This document shows positions 1 through 7,875 of a stretch of 62,606 nucleotides of DNA, one piece after another. Numbering within the stretch: the stretch's first letter is position 1; each line of letters begins with the position of its first letter. The stretch spans positions 1 to 62,606 of the forward strand of contig CAYSQE010000007.1 in the NCBI GenBank assembly GCA_964433155.1, given 5' to 3'. The stretch comes from 2-01-FULL-40-13 sp964433155. Its GTDB lineage: Bacteria; Patescibacteriota; Microgenomatia; UBA1406; GWC2-37-13. Both the position numbers and the translations under genes were made by a program. The notes under the pieces were generated by a model that saw nothing but the letters and a program-made list of their open reading frames with translations, did not search any database and was not told where the DNA came from.

Positions 1-1
1 T

Positions 2-79
2 CTATCTTTTGCCGGAGAAAAGAAAGATATTGTCGAGGGAGTGAGAAGATTGGGAGAGTATTTTAATAATTTAAAATGA
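2..79 (+). CDS. C-terminal tail of an aminotransferase-like protein (partial, cut by window edge)
   Basis: Reading from base 2, an open frame with no start in the window ends at TGA 77-79. Its 25 residues (LSFAGEKKDIVEGVRRLGEY, then FNNLK) resemble the last helix of fold-type I PLP-dependent aminotransferases, which often end in a pattern like 'LSFA...I.EG..RL'. The stop overlaps the next start as ATGA, which suggests translational coupling with the following gene. Only the tail is visible, so the family assignment is an inference from a short motif. Confidence 0.5.
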   Translation, partial: LSFAGEKKDIVEGVRRLGEYFNNLK

Positions 80-597
80 GTTCACTCAGAGAGCGTCAAA
101 TTGATGTTGACAATTTATCTAGTCTCATTCTTTTTGCAAGACTTAATTTAAATCCAACTACTTTTCCTCCTGACCACAAAATAATGACATGGATTGAACA
201 GTACTTAGACTTGATTGATGTGACAAGTGACAAGATTCAACGAGAGAAAATACTTACTCAGAAATTTAAACTTACTTCTTTAACTAGGATAGCAGAGGGA
301 TTTGATCCGTCTGAAGACGTAGCCGTACCCTATGTACATTTATTAGATCCTGTGTTAGGGTTAATGGGTTTTAGTGATATTTCAGTAGCATGTATCCCAA
401 CTCAAATTACAAGGGATGTATTAGATGCCAAGATACATTTAGGAGAAGAAGTACCTTCATTTAGGTTTAACTTAGTTGTTTTAGGCGGAGTTCAAGAAGT
501 ACAAAATGAACTTCCTACTTTTAAACCAGAAGCGACTGGAAAAATATTTTCGCGAAAGGTCTTCGCCTCTGAAAAAATATTTGCACCATTAGTATAA
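76..597 (+). CDS. Hypothetical protein, 173 aa
   Basis: The start codon overlaps the stop of the preceding aminotransferase-like gene, so the two are probably co-transcribed. The product has no signal peptide or membrane segment and looks like a soluble mixed alpha/beta protein. I do not recognise a family. Helix-rich residues 1-75 are followed by a more strand-like half (around 85-150). Two short similar stretches (around KIFSRKVF and SEKIFAPL) lie at the C-terminus. The gene faces the next one convergently, with only about 30 bp between them. Confidence 0.6.
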   Translation: MSSLRERQIDVDNLSSLILFARLNLNPTTFPPDHKIMTWIEQYLDLIDVTSDKIQREKILTQKFKLTSLTRIAEGFDPSEDVAVPYVHLLDPVLGLMGFSDISVACIPTQITRDVLDAKIHLGEEVPSFRFNLVVLGGVQEVQNELPTFKPEATGKIFSRKVFASEKIFAPLV

Positions 598-627
598 TTT
601 GCTAAATTCTATTGTTTTGTGTAAAAT

Positions 628-873
628 CTAAAAACCTTTCAAGGTACTCTGAAAAACCCTCACTGGATTTTTTTTTCCTCTTTTTGGTTTGACTTTAGTA
701 ACTGGCGGATCGTCAACAGGTGCGCTGGGTGAAACATCTGAATCAATCGTGTTAACGGCTACTATTTTGCTTAGTGCAATTAGCCAGGCAGGTGGTTCAG
801 GAATTGATAATCCCGGATCCTCAGGTACTGGCGGTTGGTTTCTCACCTCAACTCTTGTACGCCGTCTTTCCAC
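628..873 (-). CDS. Small Pro-rich hypothetical protein, 81 aa
   Basis: A short basic, proline-rich product begins MERRRTRVEVRNQPPVPEDP and ends in a KPKRGKK-containing tail. It starts 20 bp after the glutaredoxin-like gene on the same strand, which fits a two-gene transcript. No domain is recognised. The shared Pro-rich character with the tail of its neighbour could mean related envelope roles, but a spurious frame cannot be excluded because the segment is compositionally biased. Confidence 0.4.
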   Translation of the reverse strand: MERRRTRVEVRNQPPVPEDPGLSIPEPPAWLIALSKIVAVNTIDSDVSPSAPVDDPPVTKVKPKRGKKNPVRVFQSTLKGF

Positions 874-893
874 AAGATTATTATATCACTTCA

Positions 894-1559
894 TCAAAAC
901 CCAGGTTCCGGGATGGTCGGGAGATTGGTAGGATTTGAGGGACTAGCTGGTAGATTTTGTGGCGTGGAGCCCGGCTTATTTGCGATATTTTGTAGATTCT
1001 GCAATATTGAGTTTAGCTGCTGATCTTGTTCAGGCTTTGCTTGTTCTGTTGGTGTTGATGGTGTTGGAGTGACCGGTGCTTGTTCAGCGGGAGCTGGAGT
1101 TGTTGGCACTTCTGGTAACGGTGTAGTTGGAGTTGGTGGTGTTTCAGGAGGAGTTGGTTGTGGAGTTGGAGGTGGCGTTGTAGGTGTTGCCGGACTGGTT
1201 GGTTTATCTGTTGCCTGTGGACTAACTGAGTTTGCTGTTGGAGGCTCAATCACAGTTGCGATTGGTTCAGGTTCTGGAGTAGAGGCTGTAACTGGAGTCG
1301 AGACTGCTGGCGACTGTTGAAGTGTTTGATCAAACTCTTCTTTGGTAAAACCTTTTAAGACAACAATTTGGCCATCGTCTTTTTCGATCTTGGTCACAGG
1401 CGTTCCTGCAAAATTATTTGAGACCGCAAGCATCTCTGTCAGCCAGTCTTTATTTGTCTCCAGATTTTTTTCTTCAAACTGAAGGTTATGTATTTGGAGA
1501 TATTCTTTTTCTTGTTTTGAGAACTGACAGTCATTTACTGTATAAATGGTGATTTTCAT
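894..1559 (-). CDS. Glutaredoxin/NrdH-like domain with long Pro/Thr-rich C-terminal tail
   Basis: The first ~75 residues from MKITIYTVNDC look like a thioredoxin-fold glutaredoxin: a beta strand, then a single cysteine in a DCQFSK context at the CxxC position (only the first Cys is kept), and a cis-Pro-like AGTPV motif about 50 residues later. After that comes ~130 residues of P/T/A/Q-rich repeat. Normal glutaredoxins are ~80 aa, so the tail is unusual. I chose the ATG at 1559 because strand beta-1 starts there; in-frame ATGs at 1571 and 1598 would add 4-13 residues. A monothiol function is inferred. Confidence 0.6.
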   Translation of the reverse strand: MKITIYTVNDCQFSKQEKEYLQIHNLQFEEKNLETNKDWLTEMLAVSNNFAGTPVTKIEKDDGQIVVLKGFTKEEFDQTLQQSPAVSTPVTASTPEPEPIATVIEPPTANSVSPQATDKPTSPATPTTPPPTPQPTPPETPPTPTTPLPEVPTTPAPAEQAPVTPTPSTPTEQAKPEQDQQLNSILQNLQNIANKPGSTPQNLPASPSNPTNLPTIPEPGF

Positions 1560-1591
1560 AGAATAATTCATTATGAGGGAAAAATAAATAT

Positions 1592-1619
1592 TTGTCAAGG
1601 GGTCGAGGATAGATATAAT
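1592..1619 (+). promoter_or_regulatory. Sigma70-type promoter for a leaderless transcript
   Basis: TTGTCA (1592-1597), a 16-bp spacer and a perfect TATAAT (1614-1619). The -10 box ends six bases before the ATG at 1626, so transcription would begin at or next to the start codon, and there is no room for a Shine-Dalgarno sequence. Confidence 0.65.
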
Positions 1620-1625
1620 ATAGAA

Positions 1626-2786
1626 ATGAAAAAGTTACTTTTATTGTTATTAGCATTTCTAATTTTTGCTGTAATAATTTATGTTCTTAACCCGAAGACT
1701 AATAAAAAAGAATCTTTAGAGAGAAAAGGTGATGTTTTATCGCCAACAGTAAAATCTGCTGAAAAAACCAACATTCGATCTTCATCTATTTTTATTCCCT
1801 ATTGGAGTTTAGAAGAGAATAACCTAGATGTTTCAGAGTTTGATCGGCTACTCTACTTTGGAATTAGTCCAACATTCGCTGGTATTAATAGACAGGAGGA
1901 AGGTTATTTAAATCTTGAAAAGTTTATTTCTCAAATTCCATCAGGAAAAGAAAAATTCCTCGTTCTTCGGATGATCGACGATGATTCAAATTTTGCGATT
2001 TTGGAAAACGAAAAAAATCAACAAAAAATAATTGAGGAAGCAATTAATATAGTTAAACAATATGGGTTTGATGGTTTGGCATTAGACTTAGAAATATCCT
2101 ATTCATTAAACAACGAAATAATAAACCAAATTAGTAATTTCGTACAAAAATTTTATTCAGCTACAAAACAAAACTATAGGAAGTTTTTACTTACTTTGTA
2201 TGGAGATACGTTCTATAGAAAGCGGCCCTATGATGTTGGGTTTTTAGCAGAAAATTCTGATGAGATTTTGATCATGGCCTATGATTTTCACAAAAGTCGA
2301 GGAGAGCCAGGCCCCAATTTTCCTCTTAATTCAGTCCGCCAGTATAGTTATTCTTTTAAGGCGATGCTAAACGACTTCGAAAAAATTGTTTCAAGAAAAA
2401 AAATAACTGTAGTTTTTGGTATGTTTGGTTATGATTGGACTGTTGACGAGCAAAAGCGCCCAATAAAGCCTGCCGAAGCCTTAAGCTTAAATGAAATTAA
2501 AAAAAAGTTTATTGGCGTTACGACTTTTAAGCCGATCGCATCAAAAGTCGTAGAGCCAAACTCAAGCTGTTCACGAGAAAACTGCGTTGTTCGTCGTGAT
2601 AGTTTATCTAAAGAATCCGAAATTAACTACATTATTTCCGCAGATCAACCTGATGAACAGGGAATTTACCGGATAGATTACCACATCGTCTGGTTTGAGG
2701 ATGAGGAATCGGTAAAGATAAAATCGAGCTATTTGCAAGAAAATGGAATTAAAAGTGTGGCATACTGGGCTTATGGATATTTTTAA
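1626..2786 (+). CDS. Exported GH18-like glycoside hydrolase (YaaH/chitinase fold)
   Basis: Residues 3-21 form a hydrophobic signal/anchor helix. The rest is a GH18-type barrel: residues 149-156 read DGLALDLE, matching the GH18 DGxDxDxE signature with Glu156 as the expected acid/base, and MAYDFH around residue 220 matches the strand carrying the substrate-assisting Tyr-Asp. Length (386 aa) suits single-domain YaaH-like peptidoglycan or chitin-active enzymes. The protein is probably anchored outside the cell and acts on beta-linked amino-sugar polymers; the substrate is inferred. Its last 14 bases overlap the start of the next gene, implying an operon. Confidence 0.75.
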   Translation: MKKLLLLLLAFLIFAVIIYVLNPKTNKKESLERKGDVLSPTVKSAEKTNIRSSSIFIPYWSLEENNLDVSEFDRLLYFGISPTFAGINRQEEGYLNLEKFISQIPSGKEKFLVLRMIDDDSNFAILENEKNQQKIIEEAINIVKQYGFDGLALDLEISYSLNNEIINQISNFVQKFYSATKQNYRKFLLTLYGDTFYRKRPYDVGFLAENSDEILIMAYDFHKSRGEPGPNFPLNSVRQYSYSFKAMLNDFEKIVSRKKITVVFGMFGYDWTVDEQKRPIKPAEALSLNEIKKKFIGVTTFKPIASKVVEPNSSCSRENCVVRRDSLSKESEINYIISADQPDEQGIYRIDYHIVWFEDEESVKIKSSYLQENGIKSVAYWAYGYF

Positions 2787-4410
2787 AAAACTCATCTTTC
2801 TCTACGGTAAAGATAAAGCAAATGAAGCATTTCAGAGGTTAGAAAAAATCATTAAAGAATTTAAACCAAAATTTGCATATGATGACCACTCCTTTTGGGA
2901 TGAGAAAGATATTGCGCTTATTGCTTATCCAGACTCTTTTCAGGAAGAAAATATTCCAACTTTAAAAACTTTACAGGCTTTCTTAGCAAAATATATTAAA
3001 GACGATTTTTCCATTCTTCATATTCTTCCTTTTTTTCCTTATTCGTCAGATCGAGGTTTTTCAATTATTGAGTATTCCAGTATTAGAGAAGATTTAGGCA
3101 GCTGGGAAGATATCGAAGGAATTGGAAAAAAATATAGACTGATGGCTGATTTTGTCCTCACCTATGTTTCTGCCAAGCATGAATGGTTTGAGAAATTTTT
3201 AGCCGGTGATAAAAAGTATTGGAATTATTTTATTCATTTTGAGAAAGATGAAATTCCCACTGAACAATTGAAACGTGTATTCCGACCTCGATCAACGTCA
3301 CTTTTGACGCCATTTAAAACGGTACGCGGGGATAGATACCTATGGACTACCTATGGAAAAGACCAAGTAGACCTTAATTATAAGAATCCAGATGTGCTTG
3401 TTGATATGATTGGTGTTTTGCTCAACTTAATCGAAAAAGGAGTTCGAATGATCCGACTAGATGCGATATCCATAGCTTGGAAGGAAATTGGAACAAGCTG
3501 TAGACACCTCCCTCAAGTTCATACGTTAATTTCTTTGTTTCGAGAGATAATGGAAACTGTTTGTCCTGAAGGGATTATTGTTACAGAAGTTGTGGCTCCT
3601 GTACGTGATGCTGTTTTCTATTTTGGAGAAGGCGCCGAGGCTCATATAGTATATGATTTTTCGCTTGCGCCATTGCTCCTTTATTCATTTTTGAACAATT
3701 CAGCAACAACTCTTAGCGAGTGGGCAAAAGAAAATTTTAGCAGTCTAAAAAACAATAATACACTTTTAAATGTGCTTGATACCCATGATGGGATCAAACT
3801 TCAAGGAATAAAAGGAATTCTGAGCGAAAATCAGATACAAAGACTTTTAGATAGAGCAAGCAATCATGGAGGAGCATTCTTATTTCATACAGATTCGGGT
3901 AAACAATCGGTATATGAAGTAAATTCAACCTGGTGGTCGGCTCTAAATAATAAGCAAGAACCTTTTGACCTACAAATTCAGAAATTTATCACATCAAGGG
4001 CTATCTCTATGGCTCTAAAAGGTATTCCAGCTTTATATTATCTATCGCTTTTTGGCCAACAGAATGATCTAGATCAGTTCAAAAAAACAAAAAATCCAAG
4101 AGATATTAATAGAACAAACCTTGATTTTGCATCCCTTAAGAGAAAACTCGAAGATAAAAGAGGGAGAGAAAGTCAGATATTTGAAGCGACAGTCGAACTT
4201 ATAAAGAAAAGAAAAAATCTTAAAGCCTTTCATCCAAATTCCAAGCAAGAAATATTAACGCTTGATCCAAGAGTTTTTGTAGTTTTGAGGGGAGAAGGGG
4301 AAGATAAAGTTTTGGCCCTACATAACGTATCTCAAGACAGCGTGGAGGTTAGTTATCAGGGGAGGAATTTCATTCTAGAACCGTATTCATTTGTATGGGA
4401 AAGAGTTTAA
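2773..4410 (+). CDS. GH13_18 phosphorylase (sucrose/glucosylglycerate phosphorylase type)
   Basis: A cytosolic alpha-amylase-superfamily enzyme without signal peptide. Catalytic residues are visible: nucleophile Asp230 in RLDAI, acid/base Glu272 in TEV, and the transition-state stabiliser Asp339 in LDTHDG. The ILPFFPYSSDRGFS stretch near residue 85 is typical of sucrose-phosphorylase-like GH13_18 enzymes. The reaction is phosphorolysis of an alpha-glucoside to glucose-1-phosphate; the true acceptor (sucrose, glucosylglycerate, glucosylglycerol) cannot be read from sequence. I chose the ATG at 2773 because it gives the normal N-terminus and overlaps the GH18 gene. The gene ends in the word-repeat arm of the next element. 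Confidence 0.85.
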   Translation: MDIFKKLIFLYGKDKANEAFQRLEKIIKEFKPKFAYDDHSFWDEKDIALIAYPDSFQEENIPTLKTLQAFLAKYIKDDFSILHILPFFPYSSDRGFSIIEYSSIREDLGSWEDIEGIGKKYRLMADFVLTYVSAKHEWFEKFLAGDKKYWNYFIHFEKDEIPTEQLKRVFRPRSTSLLTPFKTVRGDRYLWTTYGKDQVDLNYKNPDVLVDMIGVLLNLIEKGVRMIRLDAISIAWKEIGTSCRHLPQVHTLISLFREIMETVCPEGIIVTEVVAPVRDAVFYFGEGAEAHIVYDFSLAPLLLYSFLNNSATTLSEWAKENFSSLKNNNTLLNVLDTHDGIKLQGIKGILSENQIQRLLDRASNHGGAFLFHTDSGKQSVYEVNSTWWSALNNKQEPFDLQIQKFITSRAISMALKGIPALYYLSLFGQQNDLDQFKKTKNPRDINRTNLDFASLKRKLEDKRGRESQIFEATVELIKKRKNLKAFHPNSKQEILTLDPRVFVVLRGEGEDKVLALHNVSQDSVEVSYQGRNFILEPYSFVWERV

Positions 4411-4820
4411 TCAGTTTAATCAGTTAAATCAGTTAAATCAGTAAAATGAAACTGGAAGATTTGAAAATTTATAAAAAAGCAATAGAGTTAACCAGAAAGG
4501 TTTATGGACTAATACATGAAAATCAAGCTTTAGCCAGAGATTACTCTATGTCTGACCAGTTAAAAAGAGCTTCAGTTTCGGTTGCAACTAATATCGCGGA
4601 AGGATATTTTCGAAGTAAAAGGCAGTCTAAAAACTATCTTGAAATCGCATCTGGTTCAACAAATGAAATGGTTACCTTATTAAAAATTGTGTTTGAAGTA
4701 TTCAATATTGATACGTATGAATTACAAAATGAATATATAATTTTAGGTAAACAAATCAACTCTTATTCAAACTCTTTTTAAGAACTGATTTAACTGACTC
4801 TGACGGATTTAACCGATTTA
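4406..4820 (+). mobile_element. Word-repeat palindromic element carrying four-helix-bundle gene 1
   Basis: Left arm 4406-4444 is a tandem run of the word AATCAGTT(T/A)A; right arm 4783-4820 is built from the complementary word (CTGATTTAACTGAC...GGATTTAACCGATTTA). The two arms can pair and enclose one gene exactly. The left arm begins inside the stop codon of the phosphorylase gene. The right arm encodes the C-terminal ~12 residues of the oppositely oriented gene ending at 4756. Same architecture as the elements at 6300, 11802 and 57872, with different words. Confidence 0.7.
4446..4781 (+). CDS. Four-helix-bundle protein (23S rRNA IVS / S23 family), copy 1
   Basis: The 111-aa product shows the hallmarks of the four-helix-bundle family found in 23S rRNA intervening sequences: N-terminal LEDLKIYKKAIEL, DQLKRASVSVATNIAEG near residue 45, and a third helix with YLEIASGSTNEM. 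The family forms pentameric barrel-like bundles related to Avd proteins of diversity-generating retroelements; its function in IVS-like settings is unknown. It sits wholly between two inverted word-repeat arms. Its 3' end overlaps the convergent hypothetical gene by 26 bp. Confidence 0.85.
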   Translation: MKLEDLKIYKKAIELTRKVYGLIHENQALARDYSMSDQLKRASVSVATNIAEGYFRSKRQSKNYLEIASGSTNEMVTLLKIVFEVFNIDTYELQNEYIILGKQINSYSNSF

Positions 4821-5076
4821 TACTGAATGCGTTCAGCTCTTTCAGTTTCCACATAAAAAGCGCAGCTTTATTTCGAGCGTTTGCGTCGATGACAAATCTG
4901 AGAGCCTCTTCAAGAATTGGCCGGTGAATTGTTTTGGCGAGTTTGATATATAGGCTTTTTCTTTTTTCATCCTGCAATTTTTCTGAAAGATAGACTCCGT
5001 AGGCTTGATACTCTCGCGAAATATACTTATCTTTTAGAGGGTCAAATTTTTTTAATATATCTTTAACTGATTGCAT
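4756..5076 (-). CDS. Hypothetical helical protein, 106 aa, C-terminus rewritten by an element
   Basis: A compact, charged, helix-rich protein starting MQSVKDILKKFDPLKDKYIS. It has a conserved-looking core (EYQAYGVYLSEKL, then HRPILEEALRFVIDANARNKAALFMWKLKEL) of the type of small CPR hypothetical proteins. I do not know its function. The last residues (NRLNPSESVKSVLKKSLNKS) are encoded largely by the right arm of the neighbouring word-repeat element and are probably not ancestral. No signal peptide. Confidence 0.65.
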   Translation of the reverse strand: MQSVKDILKKFDPLKDKYISREYQAYGVYLSEKLQDEKRKSLYIKLAKTIHRPILEEALRFVIDANARNKAALFMWKLKELNAFSINRLNPSESVKSVLKKSLNKS

Positions 5077-5124
5077 AATGCAGTTGCAATCTTAGCAAAA
5101 ATTCGCAACAATGGATAGATATAT

Positions 5125-6297
5125 ATGAGTGTCGATGTACCAAATTTTACTCCAATAGATACTTTTAAAACCTCAAAACCGCTATCGAGATTTAGGCTCT
5201 CTAACAAAATAATTTTGGGGCTTATTTTTATCTTGATAATTGCAATCGGGATGATGAGTTATCTTCTTATTCTGCGAAAGCCGATAAGAAGACAGGTGCC
5301 AGCTCATGTCTTTGGCGAAGTAAATATCTGTGGGATACAGATGGGGCCACCTGTGCCAAATTCAGATAAAGTTGACGGCAATAAATACACTGTGGAGATG
5401 CCGATAAAAAATAAGCGGGATGTGGTAAAGAATGTAAAAGTTCGAATAGTGTGGTTCACATGTCTATCAAACACTTGGGAAACATGTGGTCCGGGAAGAG
5501 CTGATAATAACAATAAAAAGGCAGAAGAGAGGGACATTACTCTTCAACCTAATGAAACGAGAGTACTTAAAGTTACTGCCGAACAGATAGAAGGAGCATG
5601 CGGAATGTTTCAGGTTGACTATGTCATTCTTTCGGTAGAGCCTAATAATAATGAGGGAGATTGTAGTACTCAAGGAAATGCAATTGGAGGCTTGTATTGG
5701 TATCCAAATGCCTGCGGAGTTGCTCCCACTAATACTCCAGTTCCAACTCAACCTCAGGCCACCAATACACCTGTACCTGGAGTGACAAATATCCCGACTC
5801 CAACCTCTACACCTCGGCCAGGAATAACAAACACACCAACACCAACCTCTACACCTCGGCCAGGAGCAACAAATACTCCTACTCCTAGTTCTACGCCTCC
5901 GCCAGGAGCAACAAACACACCCGTACCGACTTCGACGCCTCCGCCAGCTGCGAGCCTAACTCCTATACCTCAAAGCTGTGGAATAAAATCCTGCGATAAC
6001 ACAACCAATCCCTGTAAATCAGGCTTGATCTGTCAGCAAGCAAATGACGGATCAAACTACTGTACATTTCCCGAGTTCAAGGAAGCATGTAAGGCAAATC
6101 CTTCGCAGTCAACTTGTTGTACTCCTCCTGGTAATTCACCCACGCCTACAGAGACTATTCTTGTGCAGGCAACCTCAACGCCTGGTCCAACTACAGTAGC
6201 TGCTGTCACAGAGATTCCACCTGCTGGAGTAACAACCTTCGGCAAGATATTTGGGGTTATAAGCATTGCAGTAATTCTTCTTGGATTGATTCTTTAA
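5125..6297 (+). CDS. Membrane-anchored surface protein with PT-rich repeat stalk
   Basis: Domain order: cytoplasmic ~28 residues; transmembrane helix ~29-50; an extracytoplasmic beta-rich domain with cysteines (~65-205) resembling CARDB/Ig-type domains; a stalk of repeated TNTPTPTSTPRPG-like units (~210-285); a Cys-rich knot (CGIKSCDNTTNPCKSG...; ~290-335); and a C-terminal hydrophobic helix (~372-390). It probably stands on the cell surface with a glycosylated stalk. Similar PT stalks occur in six or more other proteins here. It is a single gene, followed at once by the next word-repeat element. Confidence 0.65.
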   Translation: MSVDVPNFTPIDTFKTSKPLSRFRLSNKIILGLIFILIIAIGMMSYLLILRKPIRRQVPAHVFGEVNICGIQMGPPVPNSDKVDGNKYTVEMPIKNKRDVVKNVKVRIVWFTCLSNTWETCGPGRADNNNKKAEERDITLQPNETRVLKVTAEQIEGACGMFQVDYVILSVEPNNNEGDCSTQGNAIGGLYWYPNACGVAPTNTPVPTQPQATNTPVPGVTNIPTPTSTPRPGITNTPTPTSTPRPGATNTPTPSSTPPPGATNTPVPTSTPPPAASLTPIPQSCGIKSCDNTTNPCKSGLICQQANDGSNYCTFPEFKEACKANPSQSTCCTPPGNSPTPTETILVQATSTPGPTTVAAVTEIPPAGVTTFGKIFGVISIAVILLGLIL

Positions 6298-6299
6298 TA

Positions 6300-6743
6300 A
6301 AAGTTAGGAGTTAACAGTTAGGAGTTATGAGAATTTTTATTCTTATAGATTGAATTAATTAAACCGTTTAAACCTGGTTTAAGATTCTTATAAATTTCAA
6401 AATATTCTTTTTTATTTTCTTGCTCAACAAAATTTCTTTCGTCAAGTCGATTAAACCAATGTTTTGATTCAAGCAAAGAACCTCGAGAATTGTAGAGAAA
6501 TTTAATTCTATCTAAATAATGATATCTTCCATAACCTTCCGCAATATTCGCACCAACAGAATCAGTAGATTCAATAAATTGATCTCCTATTATTTTCTTT
6601 GTTTGCCAACTTAAACTTTGATATATCTTCCAAGAAATTTGTGAGAGTTTTACTGATAATTGATAAACTTTAAGGTTTTCTAATGTTAAACTTTCCCCTA
6701 CGTTAATCATTAATTACTCTCCTAACTCCTAACTGATAACTTT
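6300..6743 (-). mobile_element. Word-repeat palindromic element carrying four-helix-bundle gene 2
   Basis: Left arm 6300-6329 reads AAGTTAGGAGTTAACAGTTA then GGAGTTATG; right arm 6714-6743 reads CTCTCCTAACTCCTAACTGA then TAACTTTA, its inverted counterpart. The word is (GG)AGTTA. The arms enclose exactly one gene. The right arm abuts the stop codon of the next glycosyltransferase. Confidence 0.7.
6318..6710 (-). CDS. Four-helix-bundle protein (IVS/S23 family), copy 2
   Basis: This 130-aa product has the family markers LENLKVYQLSVKL, DQFIESTDSVGANIAEGYGR (about residues 43-62) and a downstream RIKFLYNSRGSLLESKHW helix. It is clearly a diverged paralog of the other three copies and not a recent duplicate. 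It lies between inverted AGTTA-word arms. Function unknown; known relatives are encoded inside rRNA intervening sequences. No promoter or Shine-Dalgarno is evident. Confidence 0.85.
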   Translation of the reverse strand: MINVGESLTLENLKVYQLSVKLSQISWKIYQSLSWQTKKIIGDQFIESTDSVGANIAEGYGRYHYLDRIKFLYNSRGSLLESKHWFNRLDERNFVEQENKKEYFEIYKNLKPGLNGLINSIYKNKNSHNS

Positions 6744-7875
6744 ATATTACTTTTTCATAGACTTTTTCGTACTCACGAACCATACGATCAACGCTGAAAT
6801 TCCTTTCAACCTGAGCGCGACAGTTTCTGCGCATCAATTTATACTGGTCTTCCCCCAGCGAATAAATTCTCTCAACTGCTTCACAAAGGCCCTCAATTCC
6901 GGTTTTTTTCACAATCCAGTCGCCTCGTCTGTCCACTTCTGATGAGTTGACAATAAATCCAGTCTCACCATCTTTTATTACCTCAGGCACAGATCCTCTT
7001 GCATAGGCTACAACTGGCGTTCCACAGGCCATCGCCTCGATCATAACTAAACCAAATGGTTCTTCCCAGTGGATAGGGAAAATATAGCATTTACTCGAAG
7101 TAAACAGTTCATCCCTTTTTTTCGTATCAATTTCACCGAAGTGAATTATGAGTTTATTGTCCAATTTATTTTCAATGCTTTTTTTGTAGTACTCTAAATT
7201 TGCAGCGTTTTCTTCGTCTACTCGTCCTCCAACTATTAACTTTTTTTTCAGGCGGATCGCCACTTCCACAGCATCTTCCAAACCTTTTTCTGGAACAATT
7301 CTGCCGATCCAAACGATATGATCATCATTAAAATTTTGGCTGAAAGGAAAATCATCTACTATTATGCCATGGTATACAGTCGAGACAAAATGTAAGGGTA
7401 ACGTTTGTTGATTTTTACTGATTGCGACGTAGTTCATATCTTTTAAATATTCAAATAATGTTTTTCTGTCTTTATTTTTGTCAAGCAGTGGAAGACCAAA
7501 ATGGAGAGTAAAGATAGAGGGAACTTTTTGTTCACGTGCAAGTGCCAGAGACAAAAAATCAGAGGCAAGTGAAAGATGACCGTGAATAATATCGAAATTA
7601 CCACTTTTTTTAATTTCATCATATACCCAAAGGAAATGGGTCAGCGGAAAAAGATAATTGCTCCAGGGAATTTTTTTATGCAAGAGTCTTTCGCGAAATA
7701 AAAAAGATTGATGAGCCGATGTTCTAGAATCTCCGGTTGTAAAAAGAGTCACATCATGACCTTTTTTAACCAGACCTTGAGTTAGATCAGCGACCACTCT
7801 TTCTGTCCCACCGTAGCCAACTGGCGGCACTGATTGCCAAACATTGACAATTTGGGCTATTTTAAGTTTGTTCAT
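6742..7875 (-). CDS. Glycosyltransferase family 4
   Basis: A 377-aa GT-B fold enzyme. The N-terminal domain has the acceptor-side loop YGGTERVVADLTQGLVKKGH (residues ~21-40). The C-terminal nucleotide-sugar domain starts around residue 190 (IVWIGRIVPEKGLEDAV) and carries the E-x7-E motif in EEPFGLVMIEAMACGTPVVA (~270-290). It should transfer a sugar from an NDP/UDP-sugar on the inner face of the membrane. It overlaps the next GT4 gene by 14 bp in a run of four glycosyltransferases (6742-11179), probably one surface-polysaccharide operon. The acceptor is unknown. Confidence 0.88.
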   Translation of the reverse strand: MNKLKIAQIVNVWQSVPPVGYGGTERVVADLTQGLVKKGHDVTLFTTGDSRTSAHQSFLFRERLLHKKIPWSNYLFPLTHFLWVYDEIKKSGNFDIIHGHLSLASDFLSLALAREQKVPSIFTLHFGLPLLDKNKDRKTLFEYLKDMNYVAISKNQQTLPLHFVSTVYHGIIVDDFPFSQNFNDDHIVWIGRIVPEKGLEDAVEVAIRLKKKLIVGGRVDEENAANLEYYKKSIENKLDNKLIIHFGEIDTKKRDELFTSSKCYIFPIHWEEPFGLVMIEAMACGTPVVAYARGSVPEVIKDGETGFIVNSSEVDRRGDWIVKKTGIEGLCEAVERIYSLGEDQYKLMRRNCRAQVERNFSVDRMVREYEKVYEKVI

